A stretch of 64,000 nt of DNA, from assembly GCF_000218685.1 (NCBI RefSeq), contig NW_006763290.1:4676908-4740907 (forward strand), in the 5' to 3' direction. Shown here in pieces: positions 23,301-34,696 of the stretch. Source of the DNA: Serpula lacrymans var. lacrymans S7.9. Lineage: Eukaryota; Basidiomycota; Agaricomycetes; Boletales; Serpulaceae. How positions within the stretch are numbered: the stretch's first letter is position 1; each line of letters begins with the position of its first letter. The notes below the pieces were generated by a model. The model made no database searches and had not been told where the DNA came from. It worked only from the letters and a program-made list of their open reading frames with translations. Made by a program: the position numbers and the translations under genes.

Positions 23301-25331
23301 AAAGACGGAGAAAGAGCTTTATCCGGCCTCATCTTGAAAAGTTCGTGCGCTTTTCGCAGAAAATACATAGTAAGCGGTTTCTAAGATTGGAATGAGGAAT
23401 GAACTAATACTATACTTAACCTTAAACATAACTCACTATGCCACATTTCTCCAGTCTATTGGCAGCAGAGAGGTACCACAGAGCGGCCCTCCGGCTGGCA
23501 GGTTTTCGCGCACTCAACATCGCCGCCTGTGCTAGTAGAAGTGCAGATGGCGGTTCTTCTGCCTTGATTGGTCCTTAACACAATCAGTGTCAAGTGGAGC
23601 TTGAATGGAGAAACATGAACGCACGGTACCAGCCGCCCAAACAAGCCAACGTTCACCCTCTAGTATTTTACCAGAAAATTCAGTATGTGAGATGCCAATC
23701 TCCCAACGCACGGCATAAGTAAGAGCACGGAGCTGAGAGAGTGAAGGAAGTTCCACACTTGACGCAAAGAGTGACGACAGAGCATTCGAGACATGCAAAG
23801 GAACGGTGGGGGAAGGTGCGGACAACAAAGGCAGGATATCCTGAGGGAAATACAATTTACGCATTTCAATGTAAGTTGCCGTATCCTTGCGAAATCAATA
23901 CTTACTGAACCGCCTTTTCCTTCTTTCCTCAAAGATTCCCATACATTCGCGGCGAGTTTGATATCACCTAATACAGTAGCAAATTCAGCTAATCGCCGCT
24001 GCTGAGATGGAGGGGTCTTCATGATGGTTGAGCCTGTCATAGATGCCTGTGAGGCGCTATATGTGTGTGAGCGGCTAGGTAAAGACGAAACAGAAGGTGA
24101 TGATGAGTGAGCTGATGCTGCATTGGAAGATGTCGTTGAACCGAAAAGGCGGCGAGTAGAGGAGAAAAGACGCGATGGGAGACGTCGGCTTGACGAGTAC
24201 TATGTTATGAAGTCAGTTGCCGTCATAAATGATAAGTAATAGTAATCAACGATACATTTTCATTCCATTCAACTACACATCTTTCCATCCATGGGACAAG
24301 ACTCATGATAACAAATTCGCGAGTGAACTTTGCAGTTTGTTGGATATCCTGCTCTGCCATTTTAAGAGTATTAAGTGCTACACGAGTTTCTCCGCGTGAA
24401 TTATCGGGTGCGCCATTTGATTTTTCCGTAGAATAAGGGGGCGGAAGACGAGGCATCAATGCAGGTACTGGCACTGGTGGCGGCGGAGGTGATGGTAATG
24501 AAAGAGGGAGAAGATAACTCTGAAGACCGTATTGTTTCTTGACAGCATTAAACAAAGCTCCTGCTCTATACGCGTAGATAAACTCAGCAAGTACTCGAGG
24601 TCATCAGTTGCACGCAGACAAATACGTACTCTTCGTCAGACAGCGCAGAATTATGGGGGTGTATGATGAGAGTGTATATGAAATGAGTAGTATCTACCCA
24701 TGAAGGAAAATCCAGCATTCTCGAGTGAAGGGCTGTGATGGCTTGGAGTGGATTGGGTGCTGTAGTAGACACAGCTAATATGACTGCAAGAAACAAATCA
24801 ATAGCTCGAGGTGGTCTCTAGACACATCAAGTAATGGTCACACACTTGAAACAGGGTGATTCCAACCTTCTGTCCTTGAAGGAACAAGCTCTCCTTCTGT
24901 ACATCGCCGTAGCTCATCCCACCAGGGAGTCCGTATAGCATCCTTATCGGGTGTTTTTTCGATATCCTCTACCCATTTTGCACAAGACTTGTTGATACGC
25001 TCGCCAATCCAGTCTAGTGTGCGTTCTGCACGTTGCTCCTCGTCCTCACGACATGCCGCTTCGATGTCCGATAAGTCAGAAAATCGAAGTGCGAAAGACG
25101 TATGTGGGATGGATGTCAGGGACGTAGTCCGTGTGGTGACTAGACAAGGAGAACTTTAGCTGATGTCGTGTCAGAAGAATCCCAGAGCGTCACACCTTGT
25201 GGTAATGGAGAAAAGGACTGGAGTATTTGAGGCAAGGGGGGTAAAGACGAGGACTCTAATAGCTCCTCTAGGTCCGGAGACGGCAAAATGCAGATATGAG
25301 GGCTGAGAGATGACGGTAAAGCGGGAGCCAT
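20338..25331 (-). CDS. TRS85: TRAPP complex subunit Trs85/TRAPPC8
   Basis: Trs85 is the subunit specific to TRAPPIII, the Ypt1/Rab1 exchange complex of autophagy and ER-Golgi traffic. Exons in order: 25331-25196, 25139-24844, 24817-24630, 24565-24256, 24199-23906, 23840-23625, 23562-23437, 23380-23224, 23172-23000, 22943-22730, 22685-22507, 22451-22082, 22052-21829, 21767-21550, 21493-21298, 21242-20818, 20742-20691, 20640-20338; 1358 residues. Recognisable blocks include 'SLSPHICILPSPDLEELL' at the start, 'GALFNAVKKQYG', 'WLVWAAGTAEEPPSALLLAQA', and beta-sandwich-like C-terminal segments ending 'TGRLTFRGTLKPS'. A proline run lies near residue 220. The last intron (50 nt, donor gttaca) and the one at 24566-24629 are the least certain. 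Confidence 0.85.
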
Positions 25332-25763
25332 TTGTTTGAATTTCAGTCTATGTTCTATACGCAGCTCCTATGCAGACTCTGAATTTCTGGGTGGAAGGTA
25401 GGGAGAATAACTATTCAGTATGCAACACGTTCCAGCTAAACTGTAACCCGAATCCTGGAATAGGCTGATGGGCAAATTCGCACGCTCGAATGCCTACTCA
25501 TTTCTCCGTAACTCTCAACCAGCAAACAACTCTTTGCCTGGTATTCCACTGCAAAAAACTTGATAACAGGGTAACACATACAACAAACAGAGGCACAAAT
25601 GTTCGCGATACCATACGTCTCAACCCTCAAATACAAAATAATTATGAAAGAAATAAAGTCCTTGTTACACTGGAGCTATAGCGATAATAACGCATCGTAT
25701 GTCGAGAGCAAGCCGTTAGCCTCGAAAAAAATGGAAGAAGAGGTGTAGAAAGAATGAAACGTT
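25332..25763. other. Intergenic gap
   Basis: Lies between the TRS85 start and the 3' end of the WW-domain gene, both minus strand. It should hold the TRS85 promoter and the WW-gene 3' UTR. No gene is seen. Confidence 0.5.
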
Positions 25764-26617
25764 TTAGAAAAACCCGCCACCTCCCATTCCCCCGTCGAAT
25801 CCACCGCCACCAAAGCCACCTCCGCCAAACCCTCCATCTAACAAGTCTCCCAGGAGTAATCCTCCTGCCAAACCACCCAGCAAAGGCATAGCCATGCCAC
25901 CTCCCATTCCACCTCTCATTCCCATCCCACTTCCTCCCATCCCCATCCCACGTCCACCAAATGCACTTCGTGAATAGCCATCATAGCCGTATGGACTGCC
26001 CATCGGTGGACCATATCCTCCCATTCGGCCTGGATAACCGTAACCATCGTACTGCCCATAATTGGCTCGCGAGGTCTGACGTGCTTGTAGATTCTGGATC
26101 CTAGCTTGACGATACTGCTCCTCAAGTTGAGCCCTTTCTTCTGCTTTGCGTTTCCTCTCTGCCTCCCTCTCTTCCTTCGTGCCAATGGCCTTGTCTTTCA
26201 GTCGTCCAAACACACCCCGTTTGTGTTCATTATTAACGTTTTCTACTGATGGTATCTCAGGAGAAACGCTATCTCGACGTTTAGGTACCGATGAACTGAC
26301 ATCTCCACTGTATGAATGACGTCTAACCTGCTCATACGGGGGTGGTTCATCCGTGTCAGTGTCAACGGTGCGTTTAAATCGGCCAGTAACTTTTTTCTTT
26401 ATCTCTGGGTTTTCTGACAAAAACTGCTCATCCTCGTAAGGATGTACCCAGATTGCTCGAGGGGGATCAGTCGTCGTATCAACCTGAAACAGCAAACATA
26501 GAGATATTAGAAGAAACCAGAAATATGGCAAGAACAAGTTCAACGAACCCAAAATGGATGGTTGTGGGTGCTATCGTACTCCTGGATCCAACCGTTAGGC
26601 AAAGGTAAGTTCGACAT
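25764..26617 (-). CDS. WW-domain protein with glycine-rich C-terminus
   Basis: Exons 26617-26549 and 26483-25764; 262 residues. Residues ~5-37 form a WW domain: 'LPNGWIQEYDSTHNHPFWVD' and 'PRAIWVHP' supply the aromatic positions, though the second Trp-Pro pair is slightly unusual. WW domains bind proline-rich peptides, and a PPPY motif follows at about residue 70 (DEPPPYEQV), which could bind a WW in cis or in trans. A Lys/Glu/Arg-rich helix (~125-160) leads into a Gly/Met/Tyr-rich low-complexity tail of ~100 residues with repeated GGFGGGGF units. That tail could phase-separate or aggregate, and resembles annexin-like or RNP tails. Pathway unknown. Confidence 0.85.
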
Positions 26618-27009
26618 CGTGGTGGTAGTGAACAAGAACTGTGACCATAGCGATTCCAGCTGTGGATACCTGATCTCGTCACGTGTAACTCCATGTTAGG
26701 GGCGCTGCGATTTACTTCATTCAGACATTATCAAATAACAATTCTGTGAATATTATCCTCCAGCGTTTGACGTCTGGCCTTCAGCTGTTGAAATCAGTCA
26801 GTTGGCTGCGATGTATATGTTTTACTGCAAGGCAAAAGCCAGGTACCCCGGTCCAGGTGTAGTGGGATGCATTTGACTAGGGGCTATGATACACAAAGCT
26901 ATCCAGGCATATATGGCGTATTCCAGTCGCTAATAACAACAGATAGAGATAAGAAAATGTCCTCATACGATATGCACTACAGATGGATATCCACGACTCA
27001 AACTGGTAG
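26618..27009. other. Intergenic gap (promoter of the WW gene)
   Basis: Lies between two minus-strand genes. Nothing gene-like on either strand; it should contain the WW-gene promoter and the short 3' UTR of the zinc-finger-like gene. Confidence 0.5.
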
Positions 27010-27865
27010 CTACATAGGATTTGCACGGAGGAAATATATCATTTCTTGAATCTTTTGCACTTTCTGGTGGGTAGGCATCTGGAAACTGTCAAATCAAGGG
27101 AACTAGGAAGGCCATAGGATGAGATAGGCGTACCTTGTAAAACACATGCATCCTTTGTTTTCGTTCCTCATTCGCAGCTTCTTGCCTGGCAATGGCTTCA
27201 ACAAATCCGTAGGTATCATCCTTCCTTGGCGAGTCGACTGCTTTCTTCCGTCCTAGCCCTTGACCTACAACTCTCTCCCCAATCCCTGATCTGGGATGAC
27301 ATTCTTGTCTGGGTAGATGGTCTGGCTTATCGCCCCAAAAGGAGTTAGTTCTTGCCGGTCGTTTAACCGAATCATCGTCTCTAGCTGCCCAAGGTTCCAC
27401 CTTGCCCCAGTGTTTATCTCCACCATCATCGTCCCAAGCAGACCACGCATCTTTACCCGTCCCAGGCTGAGCGCCCCAGATATCATCGAAAGTACCCCAC
27501 GGACCCCTCGCCTCCAACCGATCGAGGAACTCCTCCAACTTTAGCACCTCCCCCCTCTCAGCAGCCTCCACCGCCTTCCTCCAAAACGGGACCATCTCGT
27601 GGACATGGTCAACATGCGTTTGTCGTTCCTGTGCACGCAGTCCTTCGCTCGTCAATGGCGGAACGTCGACTTCCCAACCGCTCTCATCCCGATCCCACCA
27701 GTCAAATTCTGAGACATAGCGGGCATGATCGGGGGAAGAGCGCTCGTGTTGCACTGCTGTACGAAGGCTGGAGAACTCGAGCTGTCCCATGTGCCCTGAT
27801 ACGCAGACATCGCATGCCCACCCGTCATTCTCAGCGAGATGGGTAAAGTCTGCAACGATAGTCAT
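27010..27865 (-). CDS. Conserved protein with C2H2-like zinc-finger segment, function unknown
   Basis: Exons 27865-27134 and 27078-27010; 266 residues. The second exon was chosen because it continues 'HVFYK' with 'MPTHQKVQKIQEMIYFLR', a regular amphipathic helix; a competing acceptor two residues away gives a tail with no regular helical pattern. Residues ~14-50 contain CDVC followed after ~20 residues by 'QHERSSPDH', a spacing compatible with one C2H2-type zinc finger. The middle is Trp/Asp-rich with repeated W-containing stretches (WWDRDESGW, GPWGTFDDIWG, DAWSAWDDD), perhaps short linear motifs. I do not recognise a named family; the zinc finger is inferred. Confidence 0.7.
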
Positions 27866-28352
27866 AGTAAGATGCGCACTCCCAGCCCAGTGATGGTCGA
27901 GGAAACATACATTGCGGTCGAGCAAACCAGATATTTGAACTTGAAGACCTGCTCGTTAGATTTGCTGAAGAACAAGATGAAGATGACATTTAAGGTCAAG
28001 ATGCCCAAGCGAGATAGCCCAAGAGGCCATTTATGTGCTCCCGCATTTACTGTGGACGTTCTCCTTGAACGTGCCACATGTCCGAATATGGAGGTGACCC
28101 TAATTGAAATACGAATTCGAAAAGTGCAACTTGTGGCCGCCCGTGCTTTCAAGTTATAATAGTAACCAACAGCAACATTGCAGTACAGAGGGCCGCGTGC
28201 CATCAAAATAAAGAGATAAATAAAGGACGTGGGTACAAAACACAAAATGAAACGAAAAGTCCTCCAACACTACTAGTACTCCAAGAGTTCGTGCAACTAC
28301 AATATAGCAGACTCTTCTACAAAGTCTATACAATGTGCTAAAACAGAATAAA
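27866..28352. other. Intergenic gap
   Basis: 487 bp between two minus-strand genes. The open frames present translate to low-information peptides with no family resemblance. Should contain the promoter of the zinc-finger-like gene and the 3' UTR of the LCCL-family gene. Confidence 0.5.
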
Positions 28353-30470
28353 TTATGAAGGTCCTGGGAGCGGATCAACCCATGTCCCGTTCGGCCACAA
28401 TGTGGCGGCCATAGTGAAGTCACCGACTGTGGTCCCACTCGTAAGCTGCAGGGTCCGCAGTCAGTAACCCGGTGCTATAAAAAGATATAGGGACTCACTG
28501 CAAGTCGGAAGAAATGCGGAAGGCCTGCTTGTAAAGAGGCCAACGAGTAGTTCAATGCGGTGCCTGCATACCGTTCTACATCATCCACGAGCAAAGCAAA
28601 TCCATTCCACCCTTGGTTGATCAGGTCATTTGAGAGAGGTGGCCATGATATTGTTTGATTTGTGAGGGGAATAGAAGCGTCGTACGTCGTAGAATTTGTC
28701 AAGAAATCGGGAAGTGCAGACCCTGTAGGGCCATCTCTAACAAGCTGAATGTGTGACCGTTAGCTCAAAAGGCAGTACCAGTATGTTTATATAGAAACAA
28801 GCGTACATCAGCAGCAGTTTGAAGGATGGAATCGAAACCAAAAGCAGCAACGCCATTGAGGAACATGCCTAGCAAGAATCCTTGATAGATTGCTGAGAGT
28901 CTGGTTGGAAACCCGCACCCAGGAATGAGCGCCATAGATATAACATAATGGTGCAACCGAAACTGTAATCCCGGTAGCTGTGATAGAACCAGCGTGACCA
29001 GGCCGCCCATAACATACCAGCCAAGGTAGTGAGGTAACCATCCCGTCTTCCGAATGACACGAACTTGGTTAACCACGAGAACAAGCAAGATCAAAACAAT
29101 AATGATCAGTGCAGTGATTCCTCCCGGCTGTTGTTTGATGTCAGCAGGCGTCAGGCGATCGATTGGAATTTTGTCCATTGTGATGTTCGTAAGTACACCC
29201 GTCCAATAGGGTGCCAAGTACCATACAGCTGCTTCGATAGGTGCGGCGGTAAAATTCGGGAGTGTGAAACGAAAGGCAAGACGCCAAAAAGCGTAACATA
29301 CAAAAAGGGTGGGTAGGAAAGCACCAAAGGCGACGTCGAGTGGCGGCGGAGTAGCCTGCGGCTGTGAAAAGAGTGCAATGTGCCAGAAACCGATGGAAAC
29401 TAGACACCAATAAAGTACTATCGGTTTGGGACGGAGAACAAAGAAGAGGAGGCACGTGATTAGTATGTTGAAAGCAAGTGCACCGTTTCGTATGTCAGTG
29501 CAATGAGTGAGTACGTTTGATGGAGAGAACTGGAAAGACATCGGGAACACAGAGGGGAATCCGACAGAGGTCAGACCGAAAGCGGAGGTAGCCAGATAGT
29601 TCGTAAAGTTACCGACAAGCTGGACCGAAGCACACCCACCAGTAGAGTCGCTTATCATTCCGCTGATATCATAAAACTATTGAGTTAATTTGTGATATTA
29701 GGCCAAAGTAGTAGTACTAACGCTTGTACCGCGGCGGCACAGATAAAGCTGTCTCCTCTATATGTCTGGTTGGCGTCCCCTCCGCCGACGAGTAATGGCA
29801 CAAAGTCAACTTCCAGATTTCCAACAGCTCGGGGATTCTGCAGCACTACAGAGCTGCACTGAGCGGGACATCGAAAATCAAAGGAGGTGTTTGTGAAAGG
29901 TGCGCAGGACTGTCCATCGAGGCCACATCCAGCGTTTTCAACCCAGTACACTGACGTGCAACCAACGAAGGATGACGCAGGTGTGAGGAACCACTGTGCC
30001 CTCGTAAGGAAAGCAAAGCCGATAATATAAGCGACGACAAGAACTACAAATAACCAAGGAGAAGTGAGGGGCCGAGTCATGCGAATGAGTGCAGGTTCGA
30101 GGCTGATGCGGATTCTTCTTCCTCTGAATACGTAATCTCGACCAAGAATTGGTGTGGGGTCTGTTGAAAGCATCTGCATCTCAGCTGCTATGGGTGGATA
30201 AGTAGTAGACGTACCTGGCATATCTAGTTTCGGTCTGGGACCCCTGATATAACGCAGGATGCGAGACGTCTTAGCGTACATTGATGGGTGTTTGACAGCG
30301 ATAGAGGACTTGTACCGTCCCAAGAGGGATTTCCGGGGCGATTCATAAGGATCAGCGGCCTCGAGCTCAAAACTGTGGTCTGCGGAGAGTTTTGGGCGAT
30401 CTTGGTCGGACATATTCGAGGCGATATGGGTTTCCCGGGAACTTGTGGACAAACTACCGCTCAGTTCCAT
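28353..30470 (-). CDS. LCCL-domain multipass membrane protein
   Basis: Exons 30470-29722, 29662-28807, 28744-28499, 28445-28353; 647 residues. An N-terminal cytosolic region (~1-138) is followed by a hydrophobic helix (~140-162). Then comes a Cys-rich lumenal/extracellular segment with 'CTSVYWVENAGCGLDGQSC', 'FRCPAQCSSV', 'GDSFICAAAVQAGMISDSTGGC': the LCCL signature (YxxxSxIC-like plus C-terminal GG C). Six or more further hydrophobic helices follow. The C-terminal ~110 residues are outside and N-glycosylation-site rich (NSTTY, NQT, NYS, NGT). The junction gttagt/cag at 29721/29663 restores the LCCL core. Fungal LCCL membrane proteins are conserved, but their function is unknown; surface or secretory location is likely. 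Confidence 0.85.
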
Positions 30471-31011
30471 GTCAGTAAGATATATCAGACGAGGGGGTGG
30501 TCTGGCTTGTTGTTGCCAAAGGGACCCATTGCGAACATGACCATGGCGAGAAAACGTTCAATGATAGGGTACCTAATTTAGATCGAGGTTACGTAAGCTT
30601 AGGGCTTGCGTGCCTCATCAGGGGAGTTCGAACCCGAATTTGAACTTTCTTTGAACCTCTGTCACTGGCAGCGACCCGATACACAGACTGTCGTTGGGAT
30701 GAATGTTGACTGATCTCTTATGTTTATATCATGCTATATCGACCTCACAAGAACGGAGGATTCTAGGACTGATTCCGCTTGTGGAGACTCGATAGGTCGA
30801 GGCAGTCCTAAACCTCGGACATAATAATATGCGAGGCTCCACACGGACCCTGCTACGAGTCATTTATTCCCTCAATATTATCAGGATATCATACATGTAG
30901 CACGAGAAATTTGGTATTACATCCTTTTTGATCTTTGCTAGTATCGTAGCCGTCAGTTACCAACTTCATGAAGCAATATCAGTTCACGTATTCAGGCTGA
31001 GACCAAGGTTG
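30471..31011. other. Intergenic gap
   Basis: 541 bp between two minus-strand genes. It contains the LCCL-gene promoter. A GTTCGAACC string at 30626-30634 looks like a tRNA T-loop, but no cloverleaf forms around it. No gene is called. Confidence 0.5.
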
Positions 31012-31698
31012 CTACTCACGATAGTCGTAGTACAAATGAGCCAAGATCGGTCCTTCTTTCCTGTCCGAGCTGGTGAACTTGACATGTCTGGCATATCTTC
31101 TAACGCCATCTTTATCCTCGAAACCCCAGATCTATAATATACTGACAGTCAGCCATACGGTTGAATGCTTGCATAGTAACCAAATCCACCTGTTCTGCGG
31201 TCCATGTCTTTCCGCTCTTGGAGGTATCGCTCTCCACATAGGACTGAATACCACCGTGCTCTGCGGTATCAGCAGTCCAGCCATTCTTCAAGAACTCATC
31301 GTCAACGTCCTCGAGTTGAACTCTCCTCGACTTTCCAAACACAGCGCCAAATACATCGTCGTAGTTGGGATGCGACTCCCAGTTGAGAGTGCGTTCCTCT
31401 CTCGTTCCCGGAATACCTCCGGAAAGTGTCTGATCAATGTCGATGTGCTCAACGCCGTCATCGTCCTTGTAGTGGCTAACGGTGAGTGTCAGGCTGAACG
31501 TGGCGATTGCCCTTCGCTTGAACCAAGACACGCCCTGCAGTCTAAGGATCTCATCTGTACTGTCACTTAAAGACTTGTTCTGTAGTAAAGATTGTCAGAC
31601 CAGCCTGAAGTTCACATGCGTATTTCGAGTGCCTGTGTACTAACCATGAGATACCTTCCACTAAGGTCGGTCGTGGTGACATTGGGTGGGGCAGCCAT
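31012..31698 (-). CDS. Conserved small protein, possibly calycin/lipocalin-like
   Basis: Exons 31698-31645, 31579-31190, 31131-31012; 187 residues. It reads 'MAAPPNVTTTDLSGRYLMNK', then 'EILRLQGVSWFKRRAI', alternating beta-strand-like segments ('FSLTLTVSHYKDDDGVEHID', 'TLNWE', 'IQSYVESDTSKSGKTW') and ends 'ARHVKFTSS...LAHLYYDYRE'. The opening GxW/Y-like motif and the run of strands suggest a small beta-barrel (fatty-acid-binding/lipocalin type), which I recall for similar fungal proteins; this is inference. A perfect gtgagt donor overlaps the last codons (31019-31014), so a further 3' exon cannot be excluded. No signal peptide, so probably cytosolic. Confidence 0.7.
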
Positions 31699-32129
31699 GT
31701 TGATGATGAAGGTTCTGTTTAAGTCTCGGTCCAATGTCGATCCAGAATGGTGCGATGCGCGGTGACTTAAAGCGTGTCTGAGATTCACATGTACGGTGTG
31801 GAGAACGGATGCTGTTTACAGTACAACACAACGTGATCCACGGGCAGAAGAATACCACGGGTGTAAATATAAGTTTCTATGTGGAGCGCAGCAACCCATC
31901 AGTTGTATCTAATTTATCGATATATCAGCTTACATACAGCCATTACATGTAAAGCCTTTGCTATACAACGAGCCATGGAACGCATGAAACGTACATACAA
32001 TCGACATTAACACGCCGAGACACTGCTGTTCAGCATGTACAGGCACTCTATGGGTCCGAGACCGTAATTAGTCGTCAGGTAAACATCAGGCAGACACAAG
32101 CTTCACCTTAAGCTTAAGCTTGTATGAAT
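31699..32129. other. Intergenic gap
   Basis: 431 bp between two minus-strand genes. No coding potential seen. A short AAGCTT-rich direct repeat occurs near 32105-32120. Confidence 0.5.
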
Positions 32130-32771
32130 CTATGTCGCCTTGGGTGGAAAGATAGTGATGATCTTCCAGACAGCATCTTTCCCCCTCTCCCATGCTTGAG
32201 GTCCTTTAGCTTCGTCTCCACCAAACTCAACCATGATACCATCCTTGGGCCATTCGCACCATATGCCGATTGACCCCGATGATGGGCCTGCACCGCCGCC
32301 CTTTCGCTCAGGCTCTCCCAGACACGCAACAAAGTTTTGCCCTGTCGTATCAGGCATGATTTCTATCGTCAGGGGTCTAGAAGTGCCGTCTGAGATCGAC
32401 AGGGGTAGAATGATGGGAGACACGGGATGTGTGGAGAAAGCAAGTTCAGCAGATCGACTGGATTTCCCCGAGTTGGCTGCTAAAGGTTTAAGCTTGGGGA
32501 TATTGTAGACATCTATGCTGTCGAGGACCAGACTATCATCTTTTATCTGGTCCCTTCTGAGATTCATGGCTGGTTTGTAACCATTTTGAGGAGAAAAGAG
32601 GAAGCTAAGACCGATAGCGAAATAATTGAAGTAGACAGCATCTGGATATGATTTGACTTCTGGTACAGCGGCATCAGAACCATCAACGAGCGAAGAAAGA
32701 CTCTTTAGATAAATAGAAACCTCATCTGATGATGGGCTGTTACCCAGCAGGCTTTGAACATTGGTGCTCAT
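32130..32771 (-). CDS. Conserved protein of unknown function, 213 aa
   Basis: Single exon; the ATG at 32771 is preferred over upstream in-frame codons because 32772-32900 is the short gap to the divergent seipin gene. The protein starts 'MSTNVQSLLGNSPSSDEVSIYL' and has 'PDAVYFNYFAIGLSFLFSP', 'DSIDVYNI' and a basic linker 'KPLAANSGKSSR'. It ends with strand-like segments 'IGIWCEWPKDGIMVEFGG' and 'DAVWKIITIFPP'. 'YFNYFAIGLSFLF..' has the look of a conserved beta hairpin. No signal peptide, TM helix or catalytic motif. The composition and unbroken frame make it a real gene, but I do not recognise a family. Confidence 0.72.
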   Translation of the reverse strand: MSTNVQSLLGNSPSSDEVSIYLKSLSSLVDGSDAAVPEVKSYPDAVYFNYFAIGLSFLFSPQNGYKPAMNLRRDQIKDDSLVLDSIDVYNIPKLKPLAANSGKSSRSAELAFSTHPVSPIILPLSISDGTSRPLTIEIMPDTTGQNFVACLGEPERKGGGAGPSSGSIGIWCEWPKDGIMVEFGGDEAKGPQAWERGKDAVWKIITIFPPKAT

Positions 32772-32900
32772 CGTCGCAGACAGCGATGACGGGGTGGCCA
32801 GCGGAAACGCGACTCGGATGTGCCGCACGTGGCTTGAACGTTAACTTGAACAGTGACCTGAGGAGGAGCGTGTTTCATTTCATGAAAGCCAGCATTCGAC
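32772..32900. promoter_or_regulatory. Short bidirectional promoter
   Basis: Only 129 bp separate the divergent start codons of the unknown 213-aa protein (minus) and seipin (plus), so the two genes almost certainly share promoter elements. No TATA box is evident. Confidence 0.55.
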
Positions 32901-34225
32901 ATGGCGTCTTCACCAGGCCTAGGACTGAAACTCGAATCAGAAACTAAAGCGCTTTTGCAAGAGTCAGAATCAAACGATGGCTCGACAACATCCAATGTAT
33001 TATCTTTCATTCTATGGCCTTTCCGCATCCTCTTCAGCATGCTTAGTATCTTTCGCCCTTTCGCCCCTCAAATAATTCCATTGGTCGTTTGTCTCGTCCT
33101 CATTCCAGTCATCTTAATTTTCTCGTTGTATTCTGGCTACTATGTGTGGAAAAATGTTGCTGTTGGATGGGAATCTCCCATTCATCTACAATATGGGTAC
33201 GTTTCCTCCTGTAACCGTTCAAGCCTCACCACACTGAACATCTTGCGTCCTAGTGATGGTGTGCCTCCTTACGCAGAAATATTGCTACCTTATCTGTCAG
33301 CTCAGCAGCCTTACGATATTTCACTACATCTTGAGGTCCCTGCCACCGAGTCCAACTTTGCCCTTGGTAATTTCATGACAACGTTGACACTTTCAACGCC
33401 TACGAACAGGACCTTGACTTCTATACGACGACCTGTAAGCCAAATCCTGTTCCTTTGCATTCGTTTACTCATCAGATGCTGGGAAAGTATATCGCGCTGC
33501 CGCCTTCCAGTGGTTACATTCCCTTTTTCTCTTCCCCCGCCCGCCTCGTTGATATGGATATTCCTCTTTTGCTCTCATATGTTACGGGTGTTTCCCGCGT
33601 TATAGCGAAAATCGAGCTTGGACGCCGGGACGGTTGGAAGAGTATCGGTACTGGGGAGGGTCGCGAGCTCAGTGTCGTTTCCGCTTCTTTAAGAGGCATT
33701 GTCCGGCGCCATGGCATTCGGTGAGTTACCCTTTTCCTTGGTTTATATCATATGCTTGACGCATATCTCCCTCTCAGAGGCCTTGTGACGCGCTTTCCGC
33801 TCATATCAGCTTTCGTATCTTTCCTTACATTCCTTGCGATATCTCTTTTGGTCCTCGTAGCTTGCCTTCTACCCGCTATACAGTGGCGTTTCGAAGGCGA
33901 CTCTAACGTTACTGAGCCCGGCAAGATTTACCCAGGTGAAATGGCACGGAAGAAAGTCGGACGCAGCGATTCCAGCGAAAGCAAACCCTTCCGCAGTCGA
34001 AGGAGGTCCAGAGGAAACGTTTCGGGTAGCCGAAGCCCTACACGCAAATTGGTCAGTGAACTGGCCCGAACTCTTAGGTTGTAATTCTGACCACCATCCA
34101 TTACGTAGGAACCGAAGACTGAAGACGTCCCTGCTGAATTCCCCCTTGCTGCTTCTGCCTCCGACCCAATAATCAGACGTCGGCGCTCACGAACGTCAGA
34201 AGAATTCTTTGACTCTGAAACATGA
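32901..34225 (+). CDS. SEI1: Seipin (ER-lipid droplet junction protein)
   Basis: Exons 32901-33196, 33254-33434, 33476-33720, 33778-34051, 34109-34225; 370 residues. Topology matches seipin: a cytosolic N-terminus, a first membrane region at ~47-80 ('IIPLVVCLVLIPVILIFSLY'), a lumenal beta-sandwich domain ('SAQQPYDISLHLEVPATESN', 'TLSTPTNRTL', 'ARLVDMDIPLLLSYV', 'AKIELGRRDGWKSIGTGEGR'), a second helix ('FLTFLAISLLVLVACLLP') and a basic Ser-rich cytosolic tail. Seipin oligomers sit at ER-lipid droplet contacts and control droplet formation and lipid storage. The intron at 33435-33475 is only 41 nt, the shortest confident one in the window. Divergent from the gene at 32771. Confidence 0.9.
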
Positions 34226-34696
34226 AGTCCATTGAAAAGAAGTGTATGCTAGGCTTACTGGACCATGTTTCGTTCTTGAACTTTGCCCTGAAGATTATGA
34301 TTGTGAACCCCCACATGTATTATTGATAAACCATTCATCCGTAATGTACACGCATAATGAAACATTTGAAAGCTCGTTATAGCTACATTTCTCAGCAGGG
34401 TTTCTCGTGTGGAGTATATTTTGTCTTGTTCGCCATAGCGATTATTCCATCCACCAATTAGGGATCAACGGATTGGATGAAGTGCAAGTCCGCGATCCAT
34501 TAGCAACGTTCCATCAATATTACCGGCATCGGAAAGAGTGCACTTGGCCGGTGTAGGACAGCTTTGGGCGCCTTTCTCCCATTATTATGACAGTAGCCGA
34601 CCAGCCAGGGATGCAATTGTCTCAACTGACCCTACTGTAACTCAATATTTTAGTTCATTTGAGCATTCAGCGCATATACGCTTTCAAAGGTCCACA
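34226..34696. other. Intergenic gap
   Basis: 471 bp between two plus-strand genes (seipin and the short-chain dehydrogenase). It carries an in-frame upstream ATG for the dehydrogenase at 34538 that would add an unconserved extension; no separate gene is seen. Confidence 0.5.

Noticed and set aside
27839..28159. Plus-strand frame of 106 codons in the gap after the zinc-finger-like gene
   Set aside because: Low-information composition, no conserved motif, overlaps the 5' end of an opposing gene.
30626..30634. GTTCGAACC, resembling a tRNA T-loop
   Set aside because: Neither the T-stem arms nor an acceptor stem, D-arm or anticodon arm can be paired around it; probably chance.
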